Assembly: GCA_030700255.1 (NCBI GenBank)
Contig: JAUYJN010000010.1
Location: 1 to 47,190, forward strand
DNA: 47,190 nt
Origin: Candidatus Peregrinibacteria bacterium
GTDB taxonomy: Bacteria; Patescibacteriota; Gracilibacteria; UBA1369; JABINC01
Direction: 5' to 3'
The position numbers and the translations under genes are program-made. Below the pieces are notes generated by a model. That model was given only the letters and a program-made list of their open reading frames with translations, was not told the origin of the DNA and searched no databases. Position 1 is the first letter of the stretch; every line of letters begins with the position of its first letter. This document shows positions 1-7,929 of the stretch, one piece after another.

Positions 1-502
1 ACAAAGGTGAAGTGCGGAATATTCCTGTAGAATCAGCTCTGGGGCAAACCGTGGGGTCGCTCGATGCAAATCGAAAATTAGAAAATGAACCATTCCAAAA
101 ATCTTGTACTAGTACGAGTCAGAGTCCCGAAAACCGCATAACAAAGTCAATTTATATGAAATTAAATGTGAAAACGATTGAAAGATTGAAAAAAAATAAA
201 GGCGATAGAGATTGGGATGCGCTAAGCCATATGAGATCTTGCATCATATCTCGCGCTTCGCGCTCGATTCAACACACGCCCCAGACACTTTAGTGCCACT
301 TTGCAAATCACACGAACGGCTTGCGCATGCAGGTCTAATTGAAAATGAGGAGGGCTCACCTGTGAAGCTTGGGCACGGGGTGGCCTTGGCAAAAGGCACT
401 GCCGCAAATGTAGTAATCAACTGGGCGATAAAAGAAGAGGCAGACAAAGCTCATCCCAAATACCAAATCGACAAAAAAGTGGGGGCATTTTACGTCCACT
501 GA
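1..502 (+). pseudogene. HNH endonuclease, 3' part, cut by window edge and frameshifted
   Basis: The gene enters from the left edge in frame 3 (from base 3) and continues to about base 212. The homologous reading then moves to the frame ending at the TGA at 500-502. Both parts match the intact HNH endonuclease at 30780-32030. Before the break, KGEVRN and NRITKSIYMKLNVKTIERLKKNKG parallel its linker. After the break, CAKPYEILHH, a spaced H, PLCKSHERLAH and AGLI parallel its CNRPYENFHH...PVCKIHHEYAH nuclease core. The first zinc cysteine of the usual CxxxxC pair is not visible at the junction, so a base seems to be missing near 213. It could be a true pseudogene or a sequencing error. It carries the SCTSTSQ-coding repeat at 98-123. 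Homology is clear; loss of function is inferred. Confidence 0.7.
98..123. repeat. 26-bp repeat, copy 1, in the HNH remnant
   Basis: Identical over 26 bases to 41030-41055, with the same GTACTAGTAC palindrome and reading frame (KSCTSTSQ). It lies in the variable linker just before the nuclease domain. Confidence 0.85.
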
Positions 503-531
503 ACAATATTTCACCTGAACGGTGAGCTGGC

Positions 532-864
532 ATGACTCGCAAAGGCTCAGAACGTCATGCGACTGGAAGGGTTGTAGAGGAAATGTTAGTAGGTGAAATG
601 CCAGGTCCAGCTAGAGATCCATTCGAGGTGATGATTGCTATAGCACAACGTAATACAAATTATTCTAAAGCCCAGAAGTTAGCTTTGCTGTCACTTCATG
701 CAATTCCTGAGCTTGCCCCAGTGGAAAAGGCTGCTCGAAATATGCCAGGTATTCTTGATGCTTTGCAGAGCATGAATTTAGCAGGGCGCTTGCAACATAT
801 AAGCAGTGTAAGTGAATTGATGGATGAGCTTTTCACTGGTGGTAATTTGCTGGCTGTATACTAG
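532..864 (+). CDS. hypothetical protein, 110 aa
   Basis: No family is recognised. The protein is soluble, mostly helical in appearance, with no signal peptide, membrane segment or cysteine pair. The chosen ATG is preceded by GGTGAG six bases upstream, one of the few good Shine-Dalgarno-like sites in the window, which supports translation from this start. It ends in TAG 57 bases before the likely ATG of the DUF3352 gene, so it may be the first gene of that transcript or an independent cargo gene next to the HNH remnant. Function unknown. Confidence 0.55.
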   Translation: MTRKGSERHATGRVVEEMLVGEMPGPARDPFEVMIAIAQRNTNYSKAQKLALLSLHAIPELAPVEKAARNMPGILDALQSMNLAGRLQHISSVSELMDELFTGGNLLAVY

Positions 865-921
865 TTGCAAAGAACTGAGTTCTTGAGTAGTATTCGGGTA
901 CTTAAAAATCCTATACATACT

Positions 922-2655
922 ATGGCAAAATCAAAAAACAAAAAGGCGAAGCGAAGCGGAGCCTCTAAGGGTGAAAATAAAGCTCCAAATAAAGTAAAAA
1001 AACATGTGGAGCACAAAGTGCATAAAAAGCACGATGAAAAGCATGTGGCCGAGGCGAAGCCGAAGGCCAAACGAAGTTTGCTTGGAAATTTGAAGAATAA
1101 ATTTGCGGCTTTGCTTTTGATATTACTTGGACTTATGTCAGTTGTTTTTATAGGAGCATTTTTTGTAAAAAAAGCGTTTGAGCCACTCGATATAGCGAAC
1201 GTACTTCCTTTTGATGAGACTGTTGCAATGGCGAGCTTGGATGGATTGAGCTTGGTTAAAGATAGAAGTGCGATTGACTCTTTGGCGGATGGATCGTCAT
1301 TTGGAATAAATGATTTAACATCGGTAATAGAGGAAGCGCTCGATGCGAATTTTGAAACTGACATCAAACCTTGGCTTGGATTTAAGCATGGGTATGCACT
1401 TTTGCAAATGACGGATGAGAACGGTGTGGATAAATACGAGCATGTGCTTTTCATACAATCGATAAATAAAAAAGCGACATTGGATTTTCTTGGAAAATTC
1501 CAACTCGAAAGTCTCAAGGATGGATTAACTTCTGAAAAATATAATAATTATTCTATATATAGTTTTGCAGTTGGACAGAATGTAAGTTTTCTTCTGCTTG
1601 ATAAATATTTTGTATTTGCCAGAGATGCGCAAGCTTTGAAAAAAATTGTAGATGTGAGAATTGGCGAAGCGGATGCTTTGATTTCACATGATGAATTCCT
1701 TGCCGTCAGAAATAATTTGAAAAAAGATATTGGGTTTGTATATTACATTCCGGTGAAGTTGTTTGATTATTATATGGGTGAGGAGCTCAGTTCCGGGAGT
1801 GCCTTGATTCGGCCGATTTTGTCGTTATTTCAAAGTCAGGGGCATAGCATGATCTTGAATGATAAGGCGTTGATAGTTCAAACTTATATGAATTTTGATA
1901 CAGCTCAGAGCGAGGAGAGATTGCCAAAATTGACCAGTCATTATGATGGAGATTTATTGCGAGTTATGCCTCCGCATTTCGAATATTTCTGGGGGTCACG
2001 TGATCTTTCGAGGGTAATTGCTGAGTTTGGAGTTGTACTAAATCAGCTGCATCCATCGAGCTTCAATGTTTTGGAAGGAGTGCTAAATGCAAAAAAAGAA
2101 CAATACTTCGGATACGAAGTTGATTTGAGGGAAGATATATATAAAGTGTTTGAAAATGAATTTGCACTTGGGTTATATGCAGGTCCTGACCACATAGATT
2201 ATTTGTTCGTTGCAGATGAGCAGGATCCTGATCGTATAGCAAAACTTCAGGCTTACTATATGGCGGCTATGCAGGAAAATGGTTACAGAATCCTCGAAGA
2301 AGGAGCTCCATTGAATGAGGGTAACTCAAAGAGTGATCAGATATCTGTATTCCCTTTTGATGGCAGAACGAACATGTATGCAACGATGCACAAAGATATT
2401 TTTGTTATGGGTACAAGTAGAGAACTCATCGAGGAAACTTTGACGCACATCGATGAGGGCGGACTACCTTCAAGTGATTTTACGATAAGTTCATATTTGA
2501 AGGATTTTGATGAAATAAATATAGCATCTCCTGCATTGATGGGAGAATTGCTCGGTGAAAAATGGAGCAAATACTTGAATAATTTTACGCGAATCAAGGC
2601 TGCTAAATCTATTTTCCCAAGTGGTATGGCTCTCGTACATGTGTTTGAGTTTTAG
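922..2655 (+). CDS. DUF3352-like single-pass membrane protein
   Basis: The open frame extends back to a TTG at 865, but the ATG at 922 is preferred because it begins a clean Lys-rich cytoplasmic tail (MAKSKNKKAK...), giving 577 aa. Residues about 1-60 are strongly basic, 61-82 form one membrane helix, and the remaining ~490 residues face outward. The outer part follows the DUF3352 pattern: a start near VLPFDETVAMASLDG, a WLGFKHGYALL segment, and two repeats of similar fold in which a FVFARD- or FVMGTS-type strand leads into a helix. The molecular function of DUF3352 is not known. It is followed after 19 bases by a DUF4012 gene, and the two probably share a transcript and an envelope role. No Shine-Dalgarno is seen. 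Confidence 0.7.
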   Translation: MAKSKNKKAKRSGASKGENKAPNKVKKHVEHKVHKKHDEKHVAEAKPKAKRSLLGNLKNKFAALLLILLGLMSVVFIGAFFVKKAFEPLDIANVLPFDETVAMASLDGLSLVKDRSAIDSLADGSSFGINDLTSVIEEALDANFETDIKPWLGFKHGYALLQMTDENGVDKYEHVLFIQSINKKATLDFLGKFQLESLKDGLTSEKYNNYSIYSFAVGQNVSFLLLDKYFVFARDAQALKKIVDVRIGEADALISHDEFLAVRNNLKKDIGFVYYIPVKLFDYYMGEELSSGSALIRPILSLFQSQGHSMILNDKALIVQTYMNFDTAQSEERLPKLTSHYDGDLLRVMPPHFEYFWGSRDLSRVIAEFGVVLNQLHPSSFNVLEGVLNAKKEQYFGYEVDLREDIYKVFENEFALGLYAGPDHIDYLFVADEQDPDRIAKLQAYYMAAMQENGYRILEEGAPLNEGNSKSDQISVFPFDGRTNMYATMHKDIFVMGTSRELIEETLTHIDEGGLPSSDFTISSYLKDFDEINIASPALMGELLGEKWSKYLNNFTRIKAAKSIFPSGMALVHVFEF

Positions 2656-2674
2656 AAAATATATTTGATACACC

Positions 2675-4654
2675 ATGAAAAAAGTTGATACGATTACAAG
2701 AATCGGCGAAGATGGGGCGGCAGGCAGTATGCCTGGCGCAAGCACTAAAAACTGGAAATCGTATTATACGATTTTTGCAATAGCTCTATGTTTTGTTTTT
2801 TTTGTAAATGCGATCAGCATAGTGCAGAAGCTTTTTAATGTGAAAAGCGACGTAACGTATGCGGTGCAGCAGGGGTATAATGAATTTTTGGCAAATATAA
2901 ATGAGCGAAATGATTTTTCAAAAGCGAGGCAGTATTTTTTGGATGCAAAAGTTGAAATGGAAACCATAATCGGAGACGGTAAGTTTTTGAATGATAATAC
3001 ATTGCTTGATACGGTAGCGAATATGATTCAAATCGGAGTCGAGCTTACAGATGGAGCCGAGTTAACTCTCAAGGTTGAAGATATGTTGCTTAGTAATTTT
3101 AAAAATTTAAGTGGTGAGAAAAAACTTGGAGAAATCGAGGCGACATTGGATGATGCTATTGCGCATGTCGAAAACGCAGTAAATCTTTTTGAAAAAATTT
3201 CGTTAAATTCTTTAAAGGTGCAACTTTCAAAAGAAAACTATGCGCATATTTTGACACTCAAAGATCAAGTGACAAAGCTTGATCAAACCCTCAAAGAGAT
3301 AAAAAACAACATTCATCCATTATTCAAATTCTTGGGAGTTCGTTACCCGAACAAGGTTCTTGTTTTGCTCCAAAATAATAATGAAATTAGGCCAACCGGA
3401 GGGTTTATTGGCTCGCTGGGATTTATCGATCTCAACGATGGTCGTATCGAAAATATTCAAGTGAGAGATGTGTATGATTTTGATGGGCAGGCATTCGATA
3501 GAATGCCAAACTCAGAGATCTCAATAGTGTCAGGTCAAGATTGGGGGATCCGTGATTCAAATACATCTCCGGATTTTGAAATCTCAGCTCGCCAAGCAAA
3601 GCGGTTTTTGGAAGAAGCCAAAGGGCCGGGGGTTGATAGTGTCGTGGCGATCGACCTTGAGTTCATGCGCAGCATTTTGAAAAAAACAGGCCCGATAGAA
3701 ATAGAAGAATTTGCATTAACTCTCGATGCTGAGAATTTCGATATCATTCTTTCTTACATCATAGAATCAAAAACTTTTGGTAAAAATAGTCCGAAGGAAA
3801 TTTTGAAATATTTCTTGGCTGATTTGGAGGCGCAAGTATTTGAAAAACTCGATCCACTTGAATTGGTAGCGCTAATTGCAGATGGTGTAAACGAAAGGCA
3901 TGTGCAGATGTATAGCGATGATTCTGATATTCAGGAGTGGTTCAAGGAACTTGGCGCAGCAGGACATTTGAGCTCCGCCGCTCCATATAATGACTATCTC
4001 AATGTGATAGATATTTCAGTTGGAGGTAATAAATCAGATATGTTTATGTGGCAGGCTATCAAGCATGAAAGTTTCATAAAAAAAGATGGTGCGATTACAA
4101 ACCAACTTACGGTCAAACGTACGCATACATGGAATAATGATGTGGAAAATTTTGTGCACGATCAATTGAGAACGGCCGGTGTGTTTGAACCTCATCCGGA
4201 GATGATGCGCATCCTTGGTAAAGATACAAACAAGGTCATGGTTCGTGCTTACATACCATATGGATCGCAGTTAAAAACAGTTATCGGAGTTCCAAAAGAA
4301 GAAATTAGAACTATGATGGATGAAGTTATCACTTATGATAATAATGGAAAAACCACTCGTAAATTAACTTACTTTTTGTTCCCAATGGATACGGTGATTG
4401 GCGGAACCAAAGAGGTTGTACTTACATATGATTTGCCATTCAAACTTAATTTTGATCCGCTCGATGATTATAGGCTTTTCTTCGATAAGCAAGCGGGGCT
4501 CAAGTCGGTAGACTTTGAGAAATACATATACTACGCTAATGGGTTGCGAAGCTACGTTACAAACCCTGAATTTACAGAAAGCGAAGATGGCGAGCTATAC
4601 CGCGCAGTACTCCGCACCGACCGCATGGTCGGCGCTGCCATCGGAGAAGAGTAA
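2675..4654 (+). CDS. DUF4012 domain membrane protein
   Basis: 659 aa. Residues 29-49 form an N-terminal membrane anchor; the rest is extracytoplasmic. A helical stretch (about 60-220) leads into the DUF4012 hallmark at about 228-272: VLVLLQNNNEIRPTGGFIGS followed by an acidic DLNDGRIENIQVRDVYDFDGQ stretch. The length fits the family. DUF4012 proteins are common in CPR and Gram-positive surface-polysaccharide clusters, but their activity is unestablished. It sits between the DUF3352 gene (19-base gap) and the 3D-domain gene (11-base gap), indicating one operon for cell-envelope assembly or remodelling. No Shine-Dalgarno precedes the ATG. Confidence 0.85.
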   Translation: MKKVDTITRIGEDGAAGSMPGASTKNWKSYYTIFAIALCFVFFVNAISIVQKLFNVKSDVTYAVQQGYNEFLANINERNDFSKARQYFLDAKVEMETIIGDGKFLNDNTLLDTVANMIQIGVELTDGAELTLKVEDMLLSNFKNLSGEKKLGEIEATLDDAIAHVENAVNLFEKISLNSLKVQLSKENYAHILTLKDQVTKLDQTLKEIKNNIHPLFKFLGVRYPNKVLVLLQNNNEIRPTGGFIGSLGFIDLNDGRIENIQVRDVYDFDGQAFDRMPNSEISIVSGQDWGIRDSNTSPDFEISARQAKRFLEEAKGPGVDSVVAIDLEFMRSILKKTGPIEIEEFALTLDAENFDIILSYIIESKTFGKNSPKEILKYFLADLEAQVFEKLDPLELVALIADGVNERHVQMYSDDSDIQEWFKELGAAGHLSSAAPYNDYLNVIDISVGGNKSDMFMWQAIKHESFIKKDGAITNQLTVKRTHTWNNDVENFVHDQLRTAGVFEPHPEMMRILGKDTNKVMVRAYIPYGSQLKTVIGVPKEEIRTMMDEVITYDNNGKTTRKLTYFLFPMDTVIGGTKEVVLTYDLPFKLNFDPLDDYRLFFDKQAGLKSVDFEKYIYYANGLRSYVTNPEFTESEDGELYRAVLRTDRMVGAAIGEE

Positions 4655-4665
4655 TTTACCAATTT

Positions 4666-5469
4666 ATGGGTGCTGAATCTAACAATCAGGATAGAAGCGC
4701 GGAGATGAAAGCTCATTTACTTCGAATAGAAGAAGAGGTGGAGTCAGAAGGGGGGATCAAAGATACTCTATTTGAAGAAAACGAAGAGACGGAGAAGGGG
4801 ATTGAAGACCTTAAACGTTTTTATGAGATAAAGGCCGTGTTTGATGAGTATATGTCACGACATGACAGTGATCCTGTGATTGAGCGTCAGATTGATGTTT
4901 TAAATGATCCCATAAAAATCAGGGAAATAATCGAATTAGGATTGATTCCACGTATAGTGACCTTTGATGTGAGCGCATATTATTCACCAATAGAAGGCCA
5001 GAGGTCTTATGGAAAGACGAGTAAGGACGAGGGAACTAACGAGACTATGTATGATGAAGACGGTAATAAAATATATAGGCAAATAAAGTTTGGTGAAGCA
5101 AAAGCCTTAAATGGAAAAGGTGAGGTCGGTAAAAGTGGGATGTCGGTTTTCCGAGGTATGGTAGCTGCTCCGGACAATGCTAACTATCCATATGGGACTA
5201 AAATATACTTACCGGGTATAGGAATGTGTGATGTGCAAGATAGAGGGGGAGCAATAGTAAAAGCAGGTGGAAGAGGTAATGAGTTCGATAGATTGGATGT
5301 TTGGATGGGGCTTGGGGACGCTGCCCGTGAAAATGCACGTGATTTTGGTCGTGATAATTTTATAGAAGCTTTGGTTTTTGGTCCTAGAGAGGATATAGAG
5401 GCTGAAATAGAGGGTGATAGTTGGCTTGATCGAGATCCTAGTGGTGGTGAAATGATTAGCTTAAATTAG
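4666..5469 (+). CDS. 3D-domain protein (lytic-transglycosylase-like barrel)
   Basis: 267 aa. Residues 1-90 are an acidic helical region with no signal peptide. The C-terminal half matches the 3D domain, the six-stranded double-psi barrel shared with MltA-type lytic transglycosylases. FDVSAYYSP begins it near 100, GTKIYLPGIG follows at about 177-186, and the three defining aspartates are D192 (QDRGGAIVK), D208 and D211 (FDRLDVWMG). In the family these aspartates belong to the catalytic pocket acting on peptidoglycan or related glycans. The absence of an obvious secretion signal is odd for a wall enzyme. It is the last gene of the DUF3352-DUF4012 operon. The domain is clear; substrate and location are inferred. 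Confidence 0.75.
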   Translation: MGAESNNQDRSAEMKAHLLRIEEEVESEGGIKDTLFEENEETEKGIEDLKRFYEIKAVFDEYMSRHDSDPVIERQIDVLNDPIKIREIIELGLIPRIVTFDVSAYYSPIEGQRSYGKTSKDEGTNETMYDEDGNKIYRQIKFGEAKALNGKGEVGKSGMSVFRGMVAAPDNANYPYGTKIYLPGIGMCDVQDRGGAIVKAGGRGNEFDRLDVWMGLGDAARENARDFGRDNFIEALVFGPREDIEAEIEGDSWLDRDPSGGEMISLN

Positions 5470-5717
5470 CTAGACTTATCTAAACTTAGCTAAAATGAGT
5501 TAAAACTCGTAAAAGAGGGTTAAATATGAAAAAAGTCTTGCAAAGCATAATTGAGTCTGCTTAAATAGCTTTAAAGGGATTAAAGGACCTTAAACAAAAA
5601 CAAACCTTAGAAAACAAAAACAAAATGGATTAAAGCTTGGGAAAACATAATGAACTATGGTAAAATTAGTTCGAGAGGGATGTTTTCCCTAGCTTTAGTC
5701 ACTCAATACACCCACCC
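5470..5717. other. AT-rich intergenic stretch with repeated TTAAA motifs
   Basis: No convincing gene. The left part repeats a TTAGCTAAA/TTAAA theme (for example near 5488, 5500, 5519, 5563, 5570, 5580 and 5590), then two near-identical A-rich blocks of the form AAACAAAAACAAA. A 12-codon frame starts at 5526 (MKKVLQSIIESA). A small AGGGA/TCCCT stem-loop lies near 5677-5691, and TGGTAAAAT near 5660 could be a -10 region for the small genes that follow. All of these are weak signals. Confidence 0.4.
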
Positions 5718-5882
5718 ATGCAAAAGATCTACACGCCTGAACAGGTAGCATCAATGCTACAGCTTCACCCTTTGACTGTAACGAAATACATCAAAATGGG
5801 TAAGCTAAAGGCAAGTAAAATCGGCCGAATATACAGGATTGGAGAGGATGATGTGAAAATGTTTCTTGATGAAATGAGCTAG
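5718..5882 (+). CDS. excisionase/MerR-type helix-turn-helix protein, 54 aa
   Basis: A 54-codon gene beginning MQKIYTPEQVASMLQLHP and ending MFLDEMS with TAG. YTPEQVASML followed by LTVTKYIKMGKLKASKIGR and YRIGEDDVKMFLD is the standard winged-helix signature of the excisionase (HTH_17) family, which binds DNA as a small regulator or recombination directionality factor. No integrase is seen nearby, so a regulatory role is more likely than excision. It is 29 bases upstream of a zinc-ribbon gene on the same strand. The family match is strong for so short a protein. Confidence 0.8.
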   Translation: MQKIYTPEQVASMLQLHPLTVTKYIKMGKLKASKIGRIYRIGEDDVKMFLDEMS

Positions 5883-5911
5883 AAATAAATATAAAAATAA
5901 AGCGTACAATA

Positions 5912-6088
5912 ATGATTGTTAACTGTTTAAAATGCGGAGTTGCGATATCGACAAAGATTGATTCATGTCCTTATTGCAGAGTGGGGACTGCGGAGTTGTC
6001 ACATTCTTTAAGTGGAATGTTCAACCAAAGAAAGAAACTTAAACAAAAATATTCTGGAACAATTTTTAGTCTTAGTCTAAAGTCGTAA
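5912..6088 (+). CDS. small zinc-ribbon protein, 58 aa
   Basis: A 58-codon gene starting MIVNCLKCGVAI and ending in TAA. Two CxxC knuckles (CLKC near residues 5-8 and CPYC near 19-22) give a zinc ribbon; the rest is basic (NQRKKLKQKY) and could contact nucleic acid. There is no membrane segment. It lies directly after the helix-turn-helix gene and is probably co-transcribed. No specific family or function is recognised. Confidence 0.65.
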   Translation: MIVNCLKCGVAISTKIDSCPYCRVGTAELSHSLSGMFNQRKKLKQKYSGTIFSLSLKS

Positions 6089-6170
6089 ATATATTTCTTC
6101 TTCGGATTAGCCCAGACTAAACAAAACAAAAAATAGTGCGTCTGCGAATTATTCTGCGGATCGTACTCAA

Positions 6171-6219
6171 AACAAAAAAAACAGTGGCTCTATTCACACG
6201 GATAGTCCCTGTTTTTGTT
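6171..6219. terminator. bidirectional rho-independent terminator
   Basis: An A-run and AAAAACAG are matched by CTGTTTTTGTTT about 30 bases later, forming a stem of at least 8 bp with an imperfect inner extension. It lies between two convergent transcripts, the zinc-ribbon gene (+) and the cysteine-rich protein gene (-), so it can serve both. Confidence 0.5.
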
Positions 6220-6241
6220 TATTAATAAAACTTTTAAAGAT

Positions 6242-7918
6242 TTAACCGTAGATAGTTTGTTTATAGCAGGCTTGGCAGTACATTTTGGCTGTGGTATTTG
6301 GGGCATGGCTGGTCCATGTTTGTGAATTGCATTTTGTGCATGGGCGCTCCCAGAGTGACCGTGGTGTCCTTTGGGCCATGCGATCCGAGTATCGTTCGTC
6401 AGGGTGAAGTTGTGGGAGCGGTAGGTTGTTGTTGCGATAGAATTCAAGCTCGCCTTTCGCGATGCGAAAGGCTCGCCCACTTCGTTTACAAATAATTGCT
6501 TTCGTGAGGATTGAGTTATCTACTTCATTTATTGTTTGAGGCAGATCTTCGGCTTGAATGCTTTTATTGAGGGCTGGCGGTGTTGGGATATAGTTAGACC
6601 ATCGATATCCTTTTGCTTCTGCTTGTTCTTTGGTTATAGGGTAATACTCTATTGCCCGGCCTTGATTGTATGCAAAAGGTGAAAAGTTAATTGGGAAGAA
6701 CTCACCGAATTCTCCATTTGGAAAGGATTCGCTCCGCGAATCTGTCATATGCTCAATAATTTTCGGAACCAATGCTTCGTATTCTGCGCGGGAGTATTGT
6801 TTATTGAGTATGCAGTATTCTTTGCTGACGAGGCCGGCACATCCGAATAGATTTTTAGAATTGTGTACGCAGTCACAGTAATCGATATAATTATTGTCAT
6901 AGCTGAAGTGAGAGAAGCGAGCCTGAGTGCTATTGGTGATAGCATGGCATTCATATGTGAGTTCTGACCATCCAACATGATATGCATCCATTGAATCTTT
7001 CATATCAATACTGTCATATAGATAGCTAGAATCTTCTGAATGAATTGAGTCAAATGAGTAATAGACATTTTTTGATTCGAATAATAAATCGCCAATAGAA
7101 TTTTCTGAATTTATGATGTATGTCACAGGGCGAATAGCGATGCCATTTTTTATATTAATATATTCTTTTCTTAATTCTTGGAGTTTCTCTATAGATAATG
7201 GAAATAGTTTCGCTATTTCTGCTTCGTATTCTTCGCGAGTATACTGCACATTTCGAATACAGTATTTGGCATTTCTTAAATTCCAACACATGAAGCTGTC
7301 TTTTACGCCTATGCAATCGTAGCAAAACCAGAGGTCGGAGCACTGACGTATGAAGTCGCAGAAAAATACTTTGTAGCTATTCCATGCATAATAGGTTTCG
7401 TAAGCTATCTCGTTGTTTTCTACGAAATACGAGCAATCTATGGAGTCGCGAGAACTCATTATCCAATCTGAGTAGTAGCAGTCTTCACTGTTGAATATGC
7501 ATCCGGATAAGTAGCAATTTTTATTTTTACCAGCATGATTTGTATATTGTGAATTCTCACTTTGTTTATTCACAAGTGCGGCGCGAGGCACTTCCAGTTG
7601 AAGCTCTCTGAACTGTTCGAAAAATGGACGGCTGAAATCAAAATCTCGTCCATATTCAAGTCCATCCCATTTGTCCGACCACCATATATCTGATTCATAA
7701 ACTTTAAACGGAGAGTCCGGCGGGTACATAGAGACGATATCTTTTCCAGAAAAATCGCACTTACGTTTGTACATGAATCGTTCATTTCTCCATGCCAAGC
7801 GACGTTGTTGCCGGCAATCATGACAGTGGGTAGGGGATGGCACGCCAATCTTTTTATATAATTCTAAATCTTTATCCGTTATTTGAAATTCTCGTGAACA
7901 GTTGGTGCAGGTAGTCAT
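6242..7918 (-). CDS. CPR-type cysteine-rich zinc-ribbon repeat protein
   Basis: 558 aa. It opens with a zinc knuckle (CTNC...CHDC) in a segment MTTCTNCSREFQITDKDLEL followed by RNERFMYKRKCDFSGKDI. The middle consists of many short aromatic/Cys/Asp/Ser repeats (NCYLSGCIFNSEDCYYSDW, YCIRNVQYTREEYEAEI, FGCAGLVSKEYCILNKQYS) that look like a stacked beta-solenoid. The C-terminus has a second ribbon (CTKC...CQAC) after LPLPQLHPDERY. This architecture recurs in CPR genomes as an uncharacterised family. It has no signal peptide and is probably cytoplasmic. It follows the cysteine-synthase-like gene by 11 bases, so the two are co-transcribed. The order of motifs looks intact; function unknown. Confidence 0.75.
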   Translation of the reverse strand: MTTCTNCSREFQITDKDLELYKKIGVPSPTHCHDCRQQRRLAWRNERFMYKRKCDFSGKDIVSMYPPDSPFKVYESDIWWSDKWDGLEYGRDFDFSRPFFEQFRELQLEVPRAALVNKQSENSQYTNHAGKNKNCYLSGCIFNSEDCYYSDWIMSSRDSIDCSYFVENNEIAYETYYAWNSYKVFFCDFIRQCSDLWFCYDCIGVKDSFMCWNLRNAKYCIRNVQYTREEYEAEIAKLFPLSIEKLQELRKEYINIKNGIAIRPVTYIINSENSIGDLLFESKNVYYSFDSIHSEDSSYLYDSIDMKDSMDAYHVGWSELTYECHAITNSTQARFSHFSYDNNYIDYCDCVHNSKNLFGCAGLVSKEYCILNKQYSRAEYEALVPKIIEHMTDSRSESFPNGEFGEFFPINFSPFAYNQGRAIEYYPITKEQAEAKGYRWSNYIPTPPALNKSIQAEDLPQTINEVDNSILTKAIICKRSGRAFRIAKGELEFYRNNNLPLPQLHPDERYSDRMAQRTPRSLWERPCTKCNSQTWTSHAPNTTAKMYCQACYKQTIYG

Positions 7919-7929
7919 GGTGAATTAGG

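Noticed and set aside
861-1517. 218-codon minus-strand frame
   Set aside because: Antisense shadow of the DUF3352 gene, which has a credible start, membrane helix and family pattern.
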